NCBI GenBank assembly: GCA_934086395.1
Contig: CAKOIE010000002.1
Location: forward strand, 1 to 64,000
DNA: 64,000 nucleotides
From: an uncultured Bacilli bacterium
Lineage (GTDB): Bacteria; Bacillota_I; Bacilli_A; RF39; UBA660
Direction of reading: 5' to 3'
A program made the position numbers and the translations under genes. Positions 7,803 to 16,572 of this stretch are shown piece by piece. Numbering within the stretch: the first letter of the stretch is position 1; each line of letters opens with the position of its first letter. Below the pieces are notes generated by a model, which was not told the DNA's origin, ran no database searches, and saw only the letters and a program-made list of their open reading frames with translations.

Positions 7803-9443
7803 CTACATATATTTATTTAATTCTTTTCTAAATGAAGAATGTCTTGAATATTTTTGATGATATTTATTAACAAATTCCTGTTTTTGTTGAATATTGTTTG
7901 ACTCAAGTACTTCTGCAAATGCTACTACTAATAAAGCTGCTTTAAAATACGAACCTCTATGACCATTACTTACAATAGCATCCACTCTTTTTTCTATAAT
8001 TGATTGTAACCAATCTATGTATTTATCTTTATTATTTATTTCAAAGTTTATCTTCCATTTATTAAATATTAATTTATAATCATTATCTAAAAATAACATA
8101 TCTTCTTTAAAACCTAATTCATCAAATGCTGAATATATAATACTATTATAAACTTTAGAATTGTTATTTCTATTGAAATATAATAACCACAAATAAACAT
8201 TATATTGTATAGGACTAACACTCCAACCAAGTGAAGTATTTGTTTTTGTACACTCATCAAAAAAATATTCAAAATTTCCAGTAAAGAATTTCAAATAATC
8301 ATAATCTTCTTTATTAATAATATTTTTCTCTAATTCATTTATTTCAAAATAAGTTTTTCCATTATCTTTAACACAAATAATCTTATCTATCTCATTCTTA
8401 TACTTAGAATAGTAACCATTATTTATTATTCTAAGTAAATTAGGAACATCAGTATTTGATTTAAACGATTCTATAATATATTTTTCTTTATTAGTTTCAT
8501 CATATTTAGCTAAATAAAGCGCAATATCATTTCTTATTATTAAATCTTTATTTAATAATGAAAGTACTTTATTTCCAATATTTACTATTTCATCTATTTT
8601 ATTTTCTTTAACTAAATAGTTAAAAATGTCTATATAAATCTTAGGATGATTTTGTGATAATTTATCTATATATTTTTCATAATTTATGTAGTTAGTATAA
8701 TCAAATGCCTCTTTAAGTAATCTATATTCTATATTGCCATATTTTGATAGTAATAAACTAATCCAGTTATTCCAAAATTTATCTGTTTCCTTTAAAACCT
8801 CTACTCCTAATTTAAAAGAATCTTCTATAGATATATCTTTAAAATTTTCATTTTTAAAATATTCATATATGACTCTAGCCTTAGAACAATCATCTGCACA
8901 TTGATAAGTAGCATAAATAGCATATAAACATATAGTTTTAACATTTATATTTATTAAATGATTTTCTTTTAATTCAGTTAAAGATATTTCAAAATAATCC
9001 TCACCATCATCTAAAACTTGATAATTGGCATAAATTACCAAATCAAACAATTCTTTAGCATATTTATATTGTTTTTGATTAGTTAATTCTATTCCTAATA
9101 TAATTGCTTCTTCTATTAAAGAACCAACATTATCTTCATCACTATATTCCCATATCCAATCTCCTCCCCAAGGACTATAAGAATCCCCATAATCTTCGTA
9201 TCCAGAAGCATGAAAATATAATTCAAAATTATCAATTAATTCAAATTTTTCTTGATATTCTTGGATTTTATTAACAATTTCTTGTTCATTACTATTATTT
9301 ACTACATTAAAAATATTAAGTACTTCTTCATATTTATTCTCAGGAATTTTTCTTATAACATTATTTATTACATCTTTTAGTTCATTAAAATTTAAAACTT
9401 TTATTTTTTCATTAAATTTATTATAAAAATCAATACTTCTCAT
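7803..9443 (-). CDS. Large helical-repeat protein of unknown function, element cargo
   Basis: About 546 residues. Start placed at 9443 (MRSIDFYNKF) because GAGGT lies at proper distance; the four extra upstream codons overlap that site. Predicted mostly helical with TPR-like spacing, no signal peptide and no membrane segment, so cytoplasmic. A WGGDWIWEY motif lies near residue 100. The C-terminal block (DAIVSNGHRGSYFKAALLVV … KYSRHSSFRKELNKY) resembles the tail of SWIM-type or helical-repeat proteins seen in Firmicutes, though no zinc-binding SWIM motif is visible. Only gene of the element on the minus strand besides the decayed left end, so probable cargo. Role unknown. Confidence 0.7.
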   Translation of the reverse strand: MRSIDFYNKFNEKIKVLNFNELKDVINNVIRKIPENKYEEVLNIFNVVNNSNEQEIVNKIQEYQEKFELIDNFELYFHASGYEDYGDSYSPWGGDWIWEYSDEDNVGSLIEEAIILGIELTNQKQYKYAKELFDLVIYANYQVLDDGEDYFEISLTELKENHLININVKTICLYAIYATYQCADDCSKARVIYEYFKNENFKDISIEDSFKLGVEVLKETDKFWNNWISLLLSKYGNIEYRLLKEAFDYTNYINYEKYIDKLSQNHPKIYIDIFNYLVKENKIDEIVNIGNKVLSLLNKDLIIRNDIALYLAKYDETNKEKYIIESFKSNTDVPNLLRIINNGYYSKYKNEIDKIICVKDNGKTYFEINELEKNIINKEDYDYLKFFTGNFEYFFDECTKTNTSLGWSVSPIQYNVYLWLLYFNRNNNSKVYNSIIYSAFDELGFKEDMLFLDNDYKLIFNKWKINFEINNKDKYIDWLQSIIEKRVDAIVSNGHRGSYFKAALLVVAFAEVLESNNIQQKQEFVNKYHQKYSRHSSFRKELNKYM

Positions 9444-9855
9444 ATTATACCTCAAATCATATAGTCTATATTATAAATAAAAATTAAATGTTTATCTAAT
9501 TCAATTTTATTTTACAACAATGTTTTTCTTATAAATCATAATATTAATATTATTTTTGATAAACTTTTTATGAATTAAAACAACTAAGGATTGTATACCT
9601 AACGTTACGATAAATAATACCTAAAGATCTATTTTATAATAATACATACTCATTAATTGATTATCCATTTTGCTATCACTTTTACTTAATATAAAAATAC
9701 CATTAATTCCTTATTTTGTCTATGATTTAGCTTTTATTGTTAAGATTTAAAAAAATGCTATTTTACATTTTGGCTACAAACTTAATTTATTATTCATTCA
9801 TCTTAAGTCTATTTTAAATAAAATCATAATATATTAAATATGAAAGGGGTTAACA
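9444..9855. other. Gene-free AT-rich stretch inside the element
   Basis: About 410 bp between the divergent cargo gene and the recombinase unit. No ORF with a ribosome binding site, no clear terminator and no repeat seen. It must hold the promoters of both flanking units, but no box pair stands out against the AT background. Confidence 0.5.
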
Positions 9856-9969
9856 ATGACATACAATATTATTGATATTATAGATAAGAATTTAACTAAT
9901 ACTAATTTAAAAAATATAATTAATAAAAAATTATATAGAATCATCGAACTAATAGAATTTAATTATTAA
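9856..9969 (+). CDS. 37-residue ORF directly before the recombinase
   Basis: ATG at 9856 follows GAAAGGGG at good distance; the stop TAA is 14 nt before the recombinase start, so the two are probably co-translated. The product (MTYNIIDIIDKNLTNTNLKN and on) is hydrophilic with two predicted short helices. I recognise no family. Position suggests a recombination-directionality factor or a leader peptide; both are guesses. Confidence 0.5.
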   Translation: MTYNIIDIIDKNLTNTNLKNIINKKLYRIIELIEFNY

Positions 9970-9983
9970 GTTAGGAAAATAAA

Positions 9984-11576
9984 ATGAAAAGTACTAGTAA
10001 TAAATTAAAAGTAGGTATTTATTTAAGATTATCTAATGAGGATAGAGATAAAATAAACAAAAATGAGACAAGCGAATCTATTAAAAATCAAAGGAATATG
10101 TTAATTGATTACATAAATAAACATCCTGAATTTACATTAATAGATGAGTATTCAGATGAAGATTTATCTGGTGCTGGAACTTATAGACCTGAATTCGAAA
10201 GATTAATTAGAGATTGTGAAAACAAAAAACTTGATATCGTATTATGTAAAAGTCAATCAAGATTCTCTCGTGATATGGAAATAGTTGAAAAATATATTAA
10301 TAATAAATTTAAAGAATGGAATATTAGATTTATTGGTTTATCTGATAATGCTGATACTCTAGTTTTAGGTAATAAAAAATCAAGACAAATTAATGGTCTT
10401 GTTAATGAATGGTATTTAGAAGATGTATCTAATAACATAAGAAGTGCTTTTAATTCTAAAATGAAACAAGGAGAATTTATTTCTCCCTTTGCTTCTTTTG
10501 GTTATGAAATTGATCCAAATAACAACAATAAATTAATAGTAGATCCAGTAGCATCAGAAATTGTAAAAAATATCTATAATTTATATCTAACTGGCCTCGG
10601 ATTTACAGGTATTGCTAAATATCTAAATAGTAAAGAAATACCCTGTCCTTCTCTTTATAAATATAGAAAAGGAATTAAGTTAAATGTAACAAGTAATAAA
10701 CCTCGTGAAGAAATAAAATGGAATTCTAATGCTATTAAAACAATTCTAACAAATGAACTTTATTTAGGAAATCTAATTCAAGGAAAAAGAACTACAATTA
10801 GTTATAAAAATCATAAAATTAAAAATAAAGATAAAAGTATGTGGATAAGAAAAGATAATACTCACGAAGCTATTATTGATAAAGAAACTTTTAATAAAGT
10901 CCAATTTGCTATAAAAGAAAGAACTAAACCAATTAAAAGAACGGGAAATGTCCATATCTTTTCTGGAAAAGTATTATGTATGGAATGTAATCATTATATG
11001 AGAAAGAAAAATTCATCTAAACACGAATATTTAGTTTGTTCTAGTAATAATGGTTATAATGAATGTAAAAATAAAGAAGGAATTAGATATGATAAATTAG
11101 AAAAGTTAATACTTAACGAAATTAATAAAAAAATAAAAAAATTTTATGATGAAAAGGAATTAGAATATTTAATCTCTAATAATCTTAATAGTAGAATTGA
11201 AAAAAAAATTAAATCTTTAGAAGTAGAACTAATAGATACTCAAAATAAAATATCTAAAACAAAAAATTATTTAAAAAATATTTATGAGGATAAAGTTAAT
11301 GAAATAATTACAACCGAACAATTTAAAAATCTAATTACAAACTATAATAAAGAAGAAAACGTTTATAAAGAACAAATAAAATCCCTTACTAAAAAAATAA
11401 CCTATTATGAAAAGAAAGAATTTTCAAAAGATTATAACGAAATACTTAGTAAATATCAAAATCTAACAAAATTAAATAGAGTTATTATTGAAGAATTTAT
11501 AGATAAAATCTATATAGGAAAGATAAATAATATAACTAAAATTAGAAATATAAAAATTAAATGGAATTTAAATTAA
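9984..11576 (+). CDS. Large serine recombinase (site-specific integrase)
   Basis: 530 residues. N-terminal resolvase catalytic domain (about residues 8-160, GIYLRLSNEDR with the likely nucleophile Ser17, and SRFSRDMEIVEKY), then the recombinase domain (GFGYEIDP-type segment, KYLNSKEIPCPS), a zinc-ribbon with four Cys at about residues 331-362 (CMECNHYMRKK … CSSNNGYNEC), and a coiled coil (about 380-470). Length and order match TnpX/phiC31-type integrases. It should integrate and, with a directionality factor, excise the element at the CAACGAGTTG cores through a GA crossover. First large gene of the rightward unit. Confidence 0.95.
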   Translation: MKSTSNKLKVGIYLRLSNEDRDKINKNETSESIKNQRNMLIDYINKHPEFTLIDEYSDEDLSGAGTYRPEFERLIRDCENKKLDIVLCKSQSRFSRDMEIVEKYINNKFKEWNIRFIGLSDNADTLVLGNKKSRQINGLVNEWYLEDVSNNIRSAFNSKMKQGEFISPFASFGYEIDPNNNNKLIVDPVASEIVKNIYNLYLTGLGFTGIAKYLNSKEIPCPSLYKYRKGIKLNVTSNKPREEIKWNSNAIKTILTNELYLGNLIQGKRTTISYKNHKIKNKDKSMWIRKDNTHEAIIDKETFNKVQFAIKERTKPIKRTGNVHIFSGKVLCMECNHYMRKKNSSKHEYLVCSSNNGYNECKNKEGIRYDKLEKLILNEINKKIKKFYDEKELEYLISNNLNSRIEKKIKSLEVELIDTQNKISKTKNYLKNIYEDKVNEIITTEQFKNLITNYNKEENVYKEQIKSLTKKITYYEKKEFSKDYNEILSKYQNLTKLNRVIIEEFIDKIYIGKINNITKIRNIKIKWNLN

Positions 11577-11655
11577 AAACTTAATATTATAGTAATTATT
11601 AATGCAATATTTTTAACTTCTCCACTATGCTATATAAATGTGTTCTAAAAACTTT

Positions 11656-11694
11656 ATGTAGCCTATTGACTACATAAATAATATTAGATATAAT
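11656..11694 (+). promoter_or_regulatory. Promoter with overlapping inverted repeat for the element's 3-gene unit
   Basis: TTGACT (11666-11671), 17 bp, TATAAT (11689-11694). An inverted repeat ATGTAG/CTACAT (8-bp spacing) surrounds the -35 box, a natural operator position for the HTH protein encoded at 12411. An AGAGGTG ribosome binding site and ATG at 11714 follow. Confidence 0.7.
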
Positions 11695-11713
11695 CACATC
11701 AGAGGTGAAACAT

Positions 11714-12400
11714 ATGGGAAGATTCATTAGTTGTGGTATTGTAACAGAAATTATTGTTTTAAATAAAGGTAGTTTAAAAGAACACAAGAATGATATTTTA
11801 AAAAGAATTGATAAAATTTTTAATTTAAAATATTATGAAGTAAAATCTAGTGATAATTATATTTTTTTATGTTTAAAACAAGATTTATTTAATAAAGGGT
11901 TTAAAAATTTGTTATTAGAATTAACAGAATTAAATTTATTTACGGATAGTTTCTATGAAAATATAAAAGCTATTGATAAAAATTACTGTACTTCAAAAGA
12001 AAGAAAAAAAGCAGTATGTGATTATTTAGAAAAACATTTTGATTTAAAAATCGAAAAAAAGTATGAAGAAACCTATGATTATGAAAAAGGGGAAAAAATA
12101 ATTGACAAAGATGATTTTAAATATTGCATAGATGATTTCTTAGAACTTTCTGATGAAATAGAATTACATTCAGAAAATTATCTATATTGCACGGATATGT
12201 CTGATGAAACTCAGTTTAACGATAGTATGACTAATTTAAATAATTTTTATATGTTTTTAAATCATATTCCATTATATTCTGATTTTAATAAAACAGATAG
12301 TGAAGATATTACATTTACATTAAGGTTTTTAAACCATTTGCTAAGAAAAACTTTAAAAAGTGAATTAAAAAATACATTAATATTTGGATTAACTGATTAG
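11714..12400 (+). CDS. Uncharacterised 228-residue protein of the element
   Basis: ATG at 11714 is chosen over GTG at 11705, because the GTG lies inside the AGAGGTG ribosome binding site. Soluble, rich in Lys, Asp, Glu and aromatic residues, no signal peptide. N-terminus MGRFISCGIVTEIIVLNKGS. I recognise no domain. It is the first gene of a unit followed 10 nt later by an 83-residue HTH protein, an order (unknown protein then Xre-type HTH) that recalls toxin-antitoxin or phage-control modules, but nothing in the sequence proves this. Confidence 0.6.
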   Translation: MGRFISCGIVTEIIVLNKGSLKEHKNDILKRIDKIFNLKYYEVKSSDNYIFLCLKQDLFNKGFKNLLLELTELNLFTDSFYENIKAIDKNYCTSKERKKAVCDYLEKHFDLKIEKKYEETYDYEKGEKIIDKDDFKYCIDDFLELSDEIELHSENYLYCTDMSDETQFNDSMTNLNNFYMFLNHIPLYSDFNKTDSEDITFTLRFLNHLLRKTLKSELKNTLIFGLTD

Positions 12401-12410
12401 GGAGGAAATA

Positions 12411-12662
12411 ATGAATAAAATAATAAATAATATTGATGACGAAAAAGATGTTATGGAATTAGAATATAACTTAATATGTGATTTTATTAACTTAAGAAAT
12501 AAGCTTGGTCTTACTCAAAAACAAATGGCAGAAGAAGCACATACAGTAAGAGAAATGATTGCAGTTATAGAAAACAGAACTAAGCATCCACAAATTAATA
12601 CATTAATTAAAATATTAAAACCATTTGGTTATACTTTATCAATAACCAAAATTAAAAAATAA
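12411..12662 (+). CDS. Small Xre-type helix-turn-helix protein
   Basis: 83 residues with a strong GGAGG ribosome binding site. One HTH (about residues 22-78): LRNKLGLTQKQMAEEAHTVREMIAVIENRTKHPQINTL, ending FGYTLSITKIKK, which matches HigA-like antitoxins and phage repressors. Candidate ligand of the ATGTAG inverted repeat at the unit's promoter. May control excision, or neutralise the protein encoded just upstream. Confidence 0.8.
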   Translation: MNKIINNIDDEKDVMELEYNLICDFINLRNKLGLTQKQMAEEAHTVREMIAVIENRTKHPQINTLIKILKPFGYTLSITKIKK

Positions 12663-12688
12663 TTATAATTACAAAAGGTGGTAAAAAA

Positions 12689-13543
12689 ATGAAAGAAAAT
12701 AAATTAGAAACAATTACAAACTTATTTGAAAATAGCACTATTCGTAGTATATGGGATAAAGAAAAAGAAGAATATTATTTTAGTGTTGTTGATGTTATAA
12801 ATGCTTTAGCAAATCCAAAAGATGCTAGAAAATACTGGTCAGTATTAAAATCAAGACTAAAAAAAGAAGGAAGCGAAGTGACTACAAATTGTAGTCAGTT
12901 GAAAATGTTAGCACCTGATGGAAAAGTTAGATTAAGAGATGCCATGAAAACAAATGACATTTTAAGACTTATTGAGTCAATTCCTAGTCCTAAAGCAGAG
13001 CCATTTAAAATGTGGCTAGCAAATTTAGGTAGTGAAAGAATTGATGAAGTATTTGATCCCGAAATAGCAATAAAAAGAGCAATAAACTATTATCGTAACA
13101 GAGGCTATTCTGATAAATGGATTGAATCTAGATTAAAAGGAATATTAGATAGAAATAAACTTACAGATATATGGAAAGAAGGCGGTATTACCGAAAATTA
13201 CGAATATGGAATACTTACTAATGAAATATATAAAGAATGGTCTGGTATGAAAGCTAGTGAATATAAATCTTATAAAGGAATTAGAAAAGAATCTTTAAGA
13301 GATAATATGTCTGATATAGAAGTTGCTCTTACTGATTTAGGTGAAATAGCAACTCGAGAACTTGCTAAAGAACACAAACCTTATGGATTAGAACAAAATA
13401 AAAAAATTGCTAAAATGGGTGGCCATGCTGCCAAAGTTGCCAGAGATGATATTGAAAAAAATTTAGGCAGATCAGTAATTAGTAGTGAGAATGCACTTAA
13501 CTATCAATATATAGATGAAAATAAGCAAATAAAAAACAAATAA
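12689..13543 (+). CDS. Bro-N domain (phage antirepressor-like) protein
   Basis: 284 residues, GGTGG ribosome binding site. N-terminal Bro-N domain (about 15-115: FSVVDVINALANPKDARKYWSVLKSRL … SPKAEPFKMWLANLGSERIDE), then a helical C-terminal region typical of long Bro family proteins related to DinD. Bro-N domains bind DNA and occur in phages and mobile elements as antirepressors. Residues about 64-70 (VTTNCSQ) are encoded by a near-perfect palindrome (12876-12900). Last gene of the element, 41 nt before the right attachment core. Confidence 0.85.
   Translation: MKENKLETITNLFENSTIRSIWDKEKEEYYFSVVDVINALANPKDARKYWSVLKSRLKKEGSEVTTNCSQLKMLAPDGKVRLRDAMKTNDILRLIESIPSPKAEPFKMWLANLGSERIDEVFDPEIAIKRAINYYRNRGYSDKWIESRLKGILDRNKLTDIWKEGGITENYEYGILTNEIYKEWSGMKASEYKSYKGIRKESLRDNMSDIEVALTDLGEIATRELAKEHKPYGLEQNKKIAKMGGHAAKVARDDIEKNLGRSVISSENALNYQYIDENKQIKNK
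12876..12900. repeat. Palindrome inside the Bro-N gene
   Basis: TGACTACAA and TTGTAGTCA are exact reverse complements around a single A (12879-12897). With one mismatch the arms extend to 12 bp (12876-12900). It codes through Bro-N residues about 64-70. See the similar palindromes in the RhuM and DUF1016 genes. Confidence 0.85.
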
Positions 13544-13584
13544 TTTTGATTTAAAAAAATAAAATTAAGTGTCCTTACTCTATT

Positions 13585-13594
13585 CAACGAGTTG
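13585..13594. other. Right attachment core (attR)
   Basis: CAACGAGTTG. The flank to the left is element sequence, to the right the remainder of the ATPase gene, in frame with the codons interrupted at 7335. Confidence 0.9.
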
Positions 13595-13920
13595 CATTAA
13601 TCAGGACACTTGCAACTAAACCAGATTTAATCCTTTTAGACGAGCCATTATCAGCCTTAGATTATGTAACTAGATTAACTATAACAGATGAAATATATTC
13701 TATTTTAAAAGAAATGAATGTTACTGTTATATTAATAAGTCATGATATTGCTGAATGTGTCTCATTTTGTAATCGCATTATAGTCCTATCTAAAAGACCG
13801 GCCATAATTAAAAATATTTATAATATTAATTTAGAAAAAAACCTCATTCCATCCCTAAATAGAAAAGATAAAAATTTCTATACATATTATGATTTAATAT
13901 GGGGTGATTTAGATAAATGA
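13585..13920 (+). pseudogene. ABC transporter ATPase, 3' part
   Basis: 111 codons plus TGA in frame with 6933-7334. Reads QRVALIRTLATKPDLILLDEPLSALDYVTR: Walker B (LILLDEP) and D-loop, then the H-loop (ILISHDIAECVSFCNR). An independent start at 13714 is possible but would lack Walker B. The stop TGA overlaps the permease ATG (ATGA), keeping translational coupling. Excision of the element would restore the whole gene. Confidence 0.92.
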
Positions 13921-14699
13921 GTATTAATCAAATAAATTATTTAAAAAAAATAAAAAGAAAGAAAATAATTATTTCTATCATTCAAATTATGTTACTAGTT
14001 TTATTTATATTAATGTGGGAATTACTAAGTAATAAAGAAATAATAAACAGTTTTATATTTTCTTCTCCAAGTAAAATAGTTAAATGTATAATTGATTTAT
14101 ATAAAAATAATAATTTATTCTATCACCTATATATAACTTTAAAAGAAGTTTTAATATCTTTTATATTAGGTACTGCTATTGGTTTTATAGGTGCAATTAT
14201 ATTTTATTATGTTGATATTTTAAAAAAAATATTTGATCCCTACTTAAATTTATTAAATAGTTTACCAAAAGTATCATTAGGTCCTCTATTAATTATATGG
14301 TTAGGGGCAAATAACAAATCAATTATCGTGATGAGTTTACTTATCAACACTATTGTAACTTTAATAACTATTTACAATGGTTTAATAAATACAGATGAAT
14401 ATAAAATAAAAATGTTTAAAACATTTAAAGCTAATAAATTACAAACTTTATTATATTTAATACTACCAGCTAATAAAGAAACAATAATTTCAAGTATTAA
14501 GTTAAATATATCCATGAGTCTAATAGGTGTAATTATGGGAGAATTTCTTGTAAGTAAAGCCGGAATTGGTTATTTAATTCTTTATGGAACTCAAGTTTTT
14601 AATTTAAACTTAGTAATGTCTGGTATAATTTTAATAATGATTATGTCATTTATTATCTATGAAATAATTAGTATCATTGAAAAAAAGCTTAAAATATAA
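13917..14699 (+). CDS. NitT/TauT-type ABC transporter permease
   Basis: 260 residues with six predicted membrane segments. The BPD_transp_1 coupling region is visible (about residues 168-195, KLQTLLYLILPANKETIISSIKLNISMSLIGVIMGEF). The N-terminal KIKRKKIIISIIQIMLLVLFILMWELLS fits SsuC/TauC-like permeases. It starts with an ATGA overlap of the ATPase stop. While the element is integrated it is separated from the operon promoter by more than 6 kb, so expression would depend on read-through from the element. Confidence 0.87.
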   Translation: MSINQINYLKKIKRKKIIISIIQIMLLVLFILMWELLSNKEIINSFIFSSPSKIVKCIIDLYKNNNLFYHLYITLKEVLISFILGTAIGFIGAIIFYYVDILKKIFDPYLNLLNSLPKVSLGPLLIIWLGANNKSIIVMSLLINTIVTLITIYNGLINTDEYKIKMFKTFKANKLQTLLYLILPANKETIISSIKLNISMSLIGVIMGEFLVSKAGIGYLILYGTQVFNLNLVMSGIILIMIMSFIIYEIISIIEKKLKI

Positions 14700-14733
14700 G
14701 GACTGATAAAAAATTTCTTACCAGTCCTTTTTT
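14698..14733 (+). terminator. Terminator of the ABC operon
   Basis: AAGGACTG/CAGTCCTT stem followed by a T-run, beginning at the permease stop. AT-rich opposite face may also serve the convergent Fic operon. Confidence 0.8.
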
Positions 14734-14740
14734 ATTATGA

Positions 14741-15580
14741 TTAATTAAACAGCTCTTTCATTATTAAATCTTTTGATTGTAAATTATTATTTTTACCTAA
14801 TAATAGATTTTCATAAAACTTAATTAAATAACTATTATCTTCCCTAACATTTTTTTCATTATTAAAATAATTGCTTCTTACTAATGCATTTCTAAAATAA
14901 ACAGATTTATCTTTGAATAAAGTATTATCAACTTGATATCCTAAACTAACCAAATATTTTATGATAAATATAGCTGTTGTTCTAGTATTACCTTCTCTAA
15001 ATGGATGAGTTTGCCATATTCTTGAGGAAAAATCTGCAATATTATTAATAATTTCAACAATATTCATTTCTTTGTAATTCTTAACTCTTTCTAAAGAAAT
15101 ATCATATTCTAGTGATTCTTTTAAAGTTTTACAATCACCATACAAAGCTGAATCATTATTAAGTATTAATTCATGTTTTGAAAAAATTATTTTTCTAAAT
15201 TGTCCAGCAAAATCGTATATATCTTTAAACAAATATCCATGAATATATTTTAGAAAATTCACTGATAATACAAACTTTTCATCTTCTAAAATTTGCACCA
15301 TTCTTGTTGATACTAAATCACATTCTAATTCATTATGATTTATAGCATTTATTTTTTCTTTTTCAATATAATATTCTTTTAATTCATGTTCAACTTCATA
15401 AATAATTTTTTCACCCTTTATATTTTCTTCTACTAATTTCTTTAAATACTTTGAAGGTTTTAAACTATCTACTTCTTGAAGACCAATAGCAGCATCCCAT
15501 TGTAATTGTTTTACATAATTTAGAGAGCATTTTTCTTCTATGTAATTATTAACACTTGAATCTAAATCTTTTTCAGACAT
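14741..15580 (-). CDS. Fic family protein
   Basis: 279 residues. The Fic core motif HPFREGNTR (about residues 190-198) fits HPFx[D/E]GNxR; such enzymes usually transfer AMP from ATP to a target hydroxyl. The N-terminal half is helical, and I see no clear [S/T]xxxE(G/N) inhibitory motif inside it, so inhibition may come from another protein. Third gene of a minus-strand operon after the transglutaminase-like and RhuM genes, 14 nt after RhuM. Elsewhere (22988-23935) a RhuM domain and a Fic domain are fused, so the two probably work together. Confidence 0.88.
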   Translation of the reverse strand: MSEKDLDSSVNNYIEEKCSLNYVKQLQWDAAIGLQEVDSLKPSKYLKKLVEENIKGEKIIYEVEHELKEYYIEKEKINAINHNELECDLVSTRMVQILEDEKFVLSVNFLKYIHGYLFKDIYDFAGQFRKIIFSKHELILNNDSALYGDCKTLKESLEYDISLERVKNYKEMNIVEIINNIADFSSRIWQTHPFREGNTRTTAIFIIKYLVSLGYQVDNTLFKDKSVYFRNALVRSNYFNNEKNVREDNSYLIKFYENLLLGKNNNLQSKDLIMKELFN

Positions 15581-15594
15581 AGTTACGTCTCCTA

Positions 15595-16572
15595 TTATTT
15601 TTCTATTTCAGATACTTCTTTATTTAATATATCTAAATAATCTCTTTCCGCTATTGTTAAATGATTTTGCATATATTTATCATATTCTTTATGAGCCTTT
15701 TCTAAAGCCTTTTTATGAGATATTGTTCCAGAATTACTTAAAATATCTTTTCTAGTCATTTTTAAAAAAGTATCTAGTTCATTTACCCAATCTTGCATAG
15801 TCATTGGACGCCTATCTAAAGCATTTAATTCAGCTACATCTAAATAAGCTGATACCATTCTATTTAAAATATTAAGTTCTTCTTCAGTTAAGTAATTTTT
15901 TGCAATTTCCGTTTCACTTTTTGTTGGATATTTTCCTTTAAAATTGGTAAGTCCTAAATTTTCTTTTTCAGAATCAACACGAGTAAATATCAATTCAGCA
16001 GCTGTATGTCCATGAGTTGCATAATGCATTTTATTTTGAACAGTTTTAAAGAAATCGATAGATAATTTATTTTTAGGATCATAATCAATACTTGTTGCAT
16101 ATATGTCTAATACTTTTCTCCAAAATATTTTTTCAGAAGATCTAATATCACGAATTCTAGCAAGTAATTCTTCAAAGTATGGACTTTCCCCATTATTCTT
16201 TAGTCTTTCATCATTTAAAGTAAATCCTTTAATCATATACTCTTTTAATACTCTAGTAGCCCATATTCTAAATTCAGTAGCCTTTTTAGAATTTATCCTA
16301 TATCCAACAGCAATAATTGCATCTAAATTATAATGTGAGACATTATATTTTTTACCATCTTTGGCAGTTGTCAAAAAATCTTTGACAACTGAATTTTTAT
16401 CAAGTTCTTCTTCTTTAAATATATTATTTATATGATAACTAACGTTCTGCTTTGTAGTTCCATAAAGATTAGCCATTACATCTTGACTCATCCAAATATC
16501 TTCATTTTCAATGCTAACATCAACTTTAACATTTCCATCTTTTGATACATATATAATCATATTATTTTTCAT
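15595..16572 (-). CDS. RhuM family protein
   Basis: 325 residues. RhuM-type N-terminus with a winged-HTH-like part (IWMSQDVMANLYGTTKQNVSYHINNIF, about 26-52), then YNLDAIIAVGYRINSKKATEFRIWATRVLKEYMIKGF (about 82-118), the family hallmark. Function of RhuM proteins is unsettled; they are frequent in pathogenicity islands and near Fic or defence genes. Its ATG overlaps the stop of the upstream gene. Residues about 61-70 (SVVKDFLTTA) are encoded by a palindrome with 11-bp arms (16365-16391). Confidence 0.9.
   Translation of the reverse strand: MKNNMIIYVSKDGNVKVDVSIENEDIWMSQDVMANLYGTTKQNVSYHINNIFKEEELDKNSVVKDFLTTAKDGKKYNVSHYNLDAIIAVGYRINSKKATEFRIWATRVLKEYMIKGFTLNDERLKNNGESPYFEELLARIRDIRSSEKIFWRKVLDIYATSIDYDPKNKLSIDFFKTVQNKMHYATHGHTAAELIFTRVDSEKENLGLTNFKGKYPTKSETEIAKNYLTEEELNILNRMVSAYLDVAELNALDRRPMTMQDWVNELDTFLKMTRKDILSNSGTISHKKALEKAHKEYDKYMQNHLTIAERDYLDILNKEVSEIEK
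16365..16391. repeat. Palindrome inside the RhuM gene
   Basis: CAGTTGTCAAA and TTTGACAACTG are exact reverse complements separated by 5 nt. It lies between the HTH-like part and the YNLDAI motif, at the same place as the palindrome in the RhuM-Fic fusion. Confidence 0.85.

Larger units (their letters stand above)
7335..13594. mobile_element. 6,250-bp serine-recombinase integrative element
   Basis: The core CAACGAGTTG occurs at both ends (7335-7344 and 13585-13594) and splits an ABC ATPase gene in codons for the signature motif. The core has CAAC/GTTG arms around a central GA, the crossover dinucleotide used by TnpX-type large serine recombinases. Contents: a decayed left end, a 550-residue helical-repeat protein, a short ORF, the recombinase, a conserved-looking unknown gene, an HTH protein and a Bro-N protein. 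No transfer or replication genes, so it is a mobilisable or simple integrative element. Confidence 0.92.

Noticed and set aside
11599..11787. 62-codon minus-strand ORF before the element's control unit
   Set aside because: Runs across the consensus promoter and the start of the 11714 gene; no ribosome binding site.
7335..13594. Complete prophage or conjugative element
   Set aside because: No capsid, terminase, portal, relaxase or type IV secretion genes; only a recombinase, regulators and cargo.
13567..13611. AAGTGTCCT/AGGACACTT inverted repeat centred on the right attachment core
   Set aside because: Its right arm belongs to the ATPase gene (codons for IRTL) and its left arm to the element, so it exists only in the integrated state. 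Likely coincidence, though it might matter for recombinase binding.
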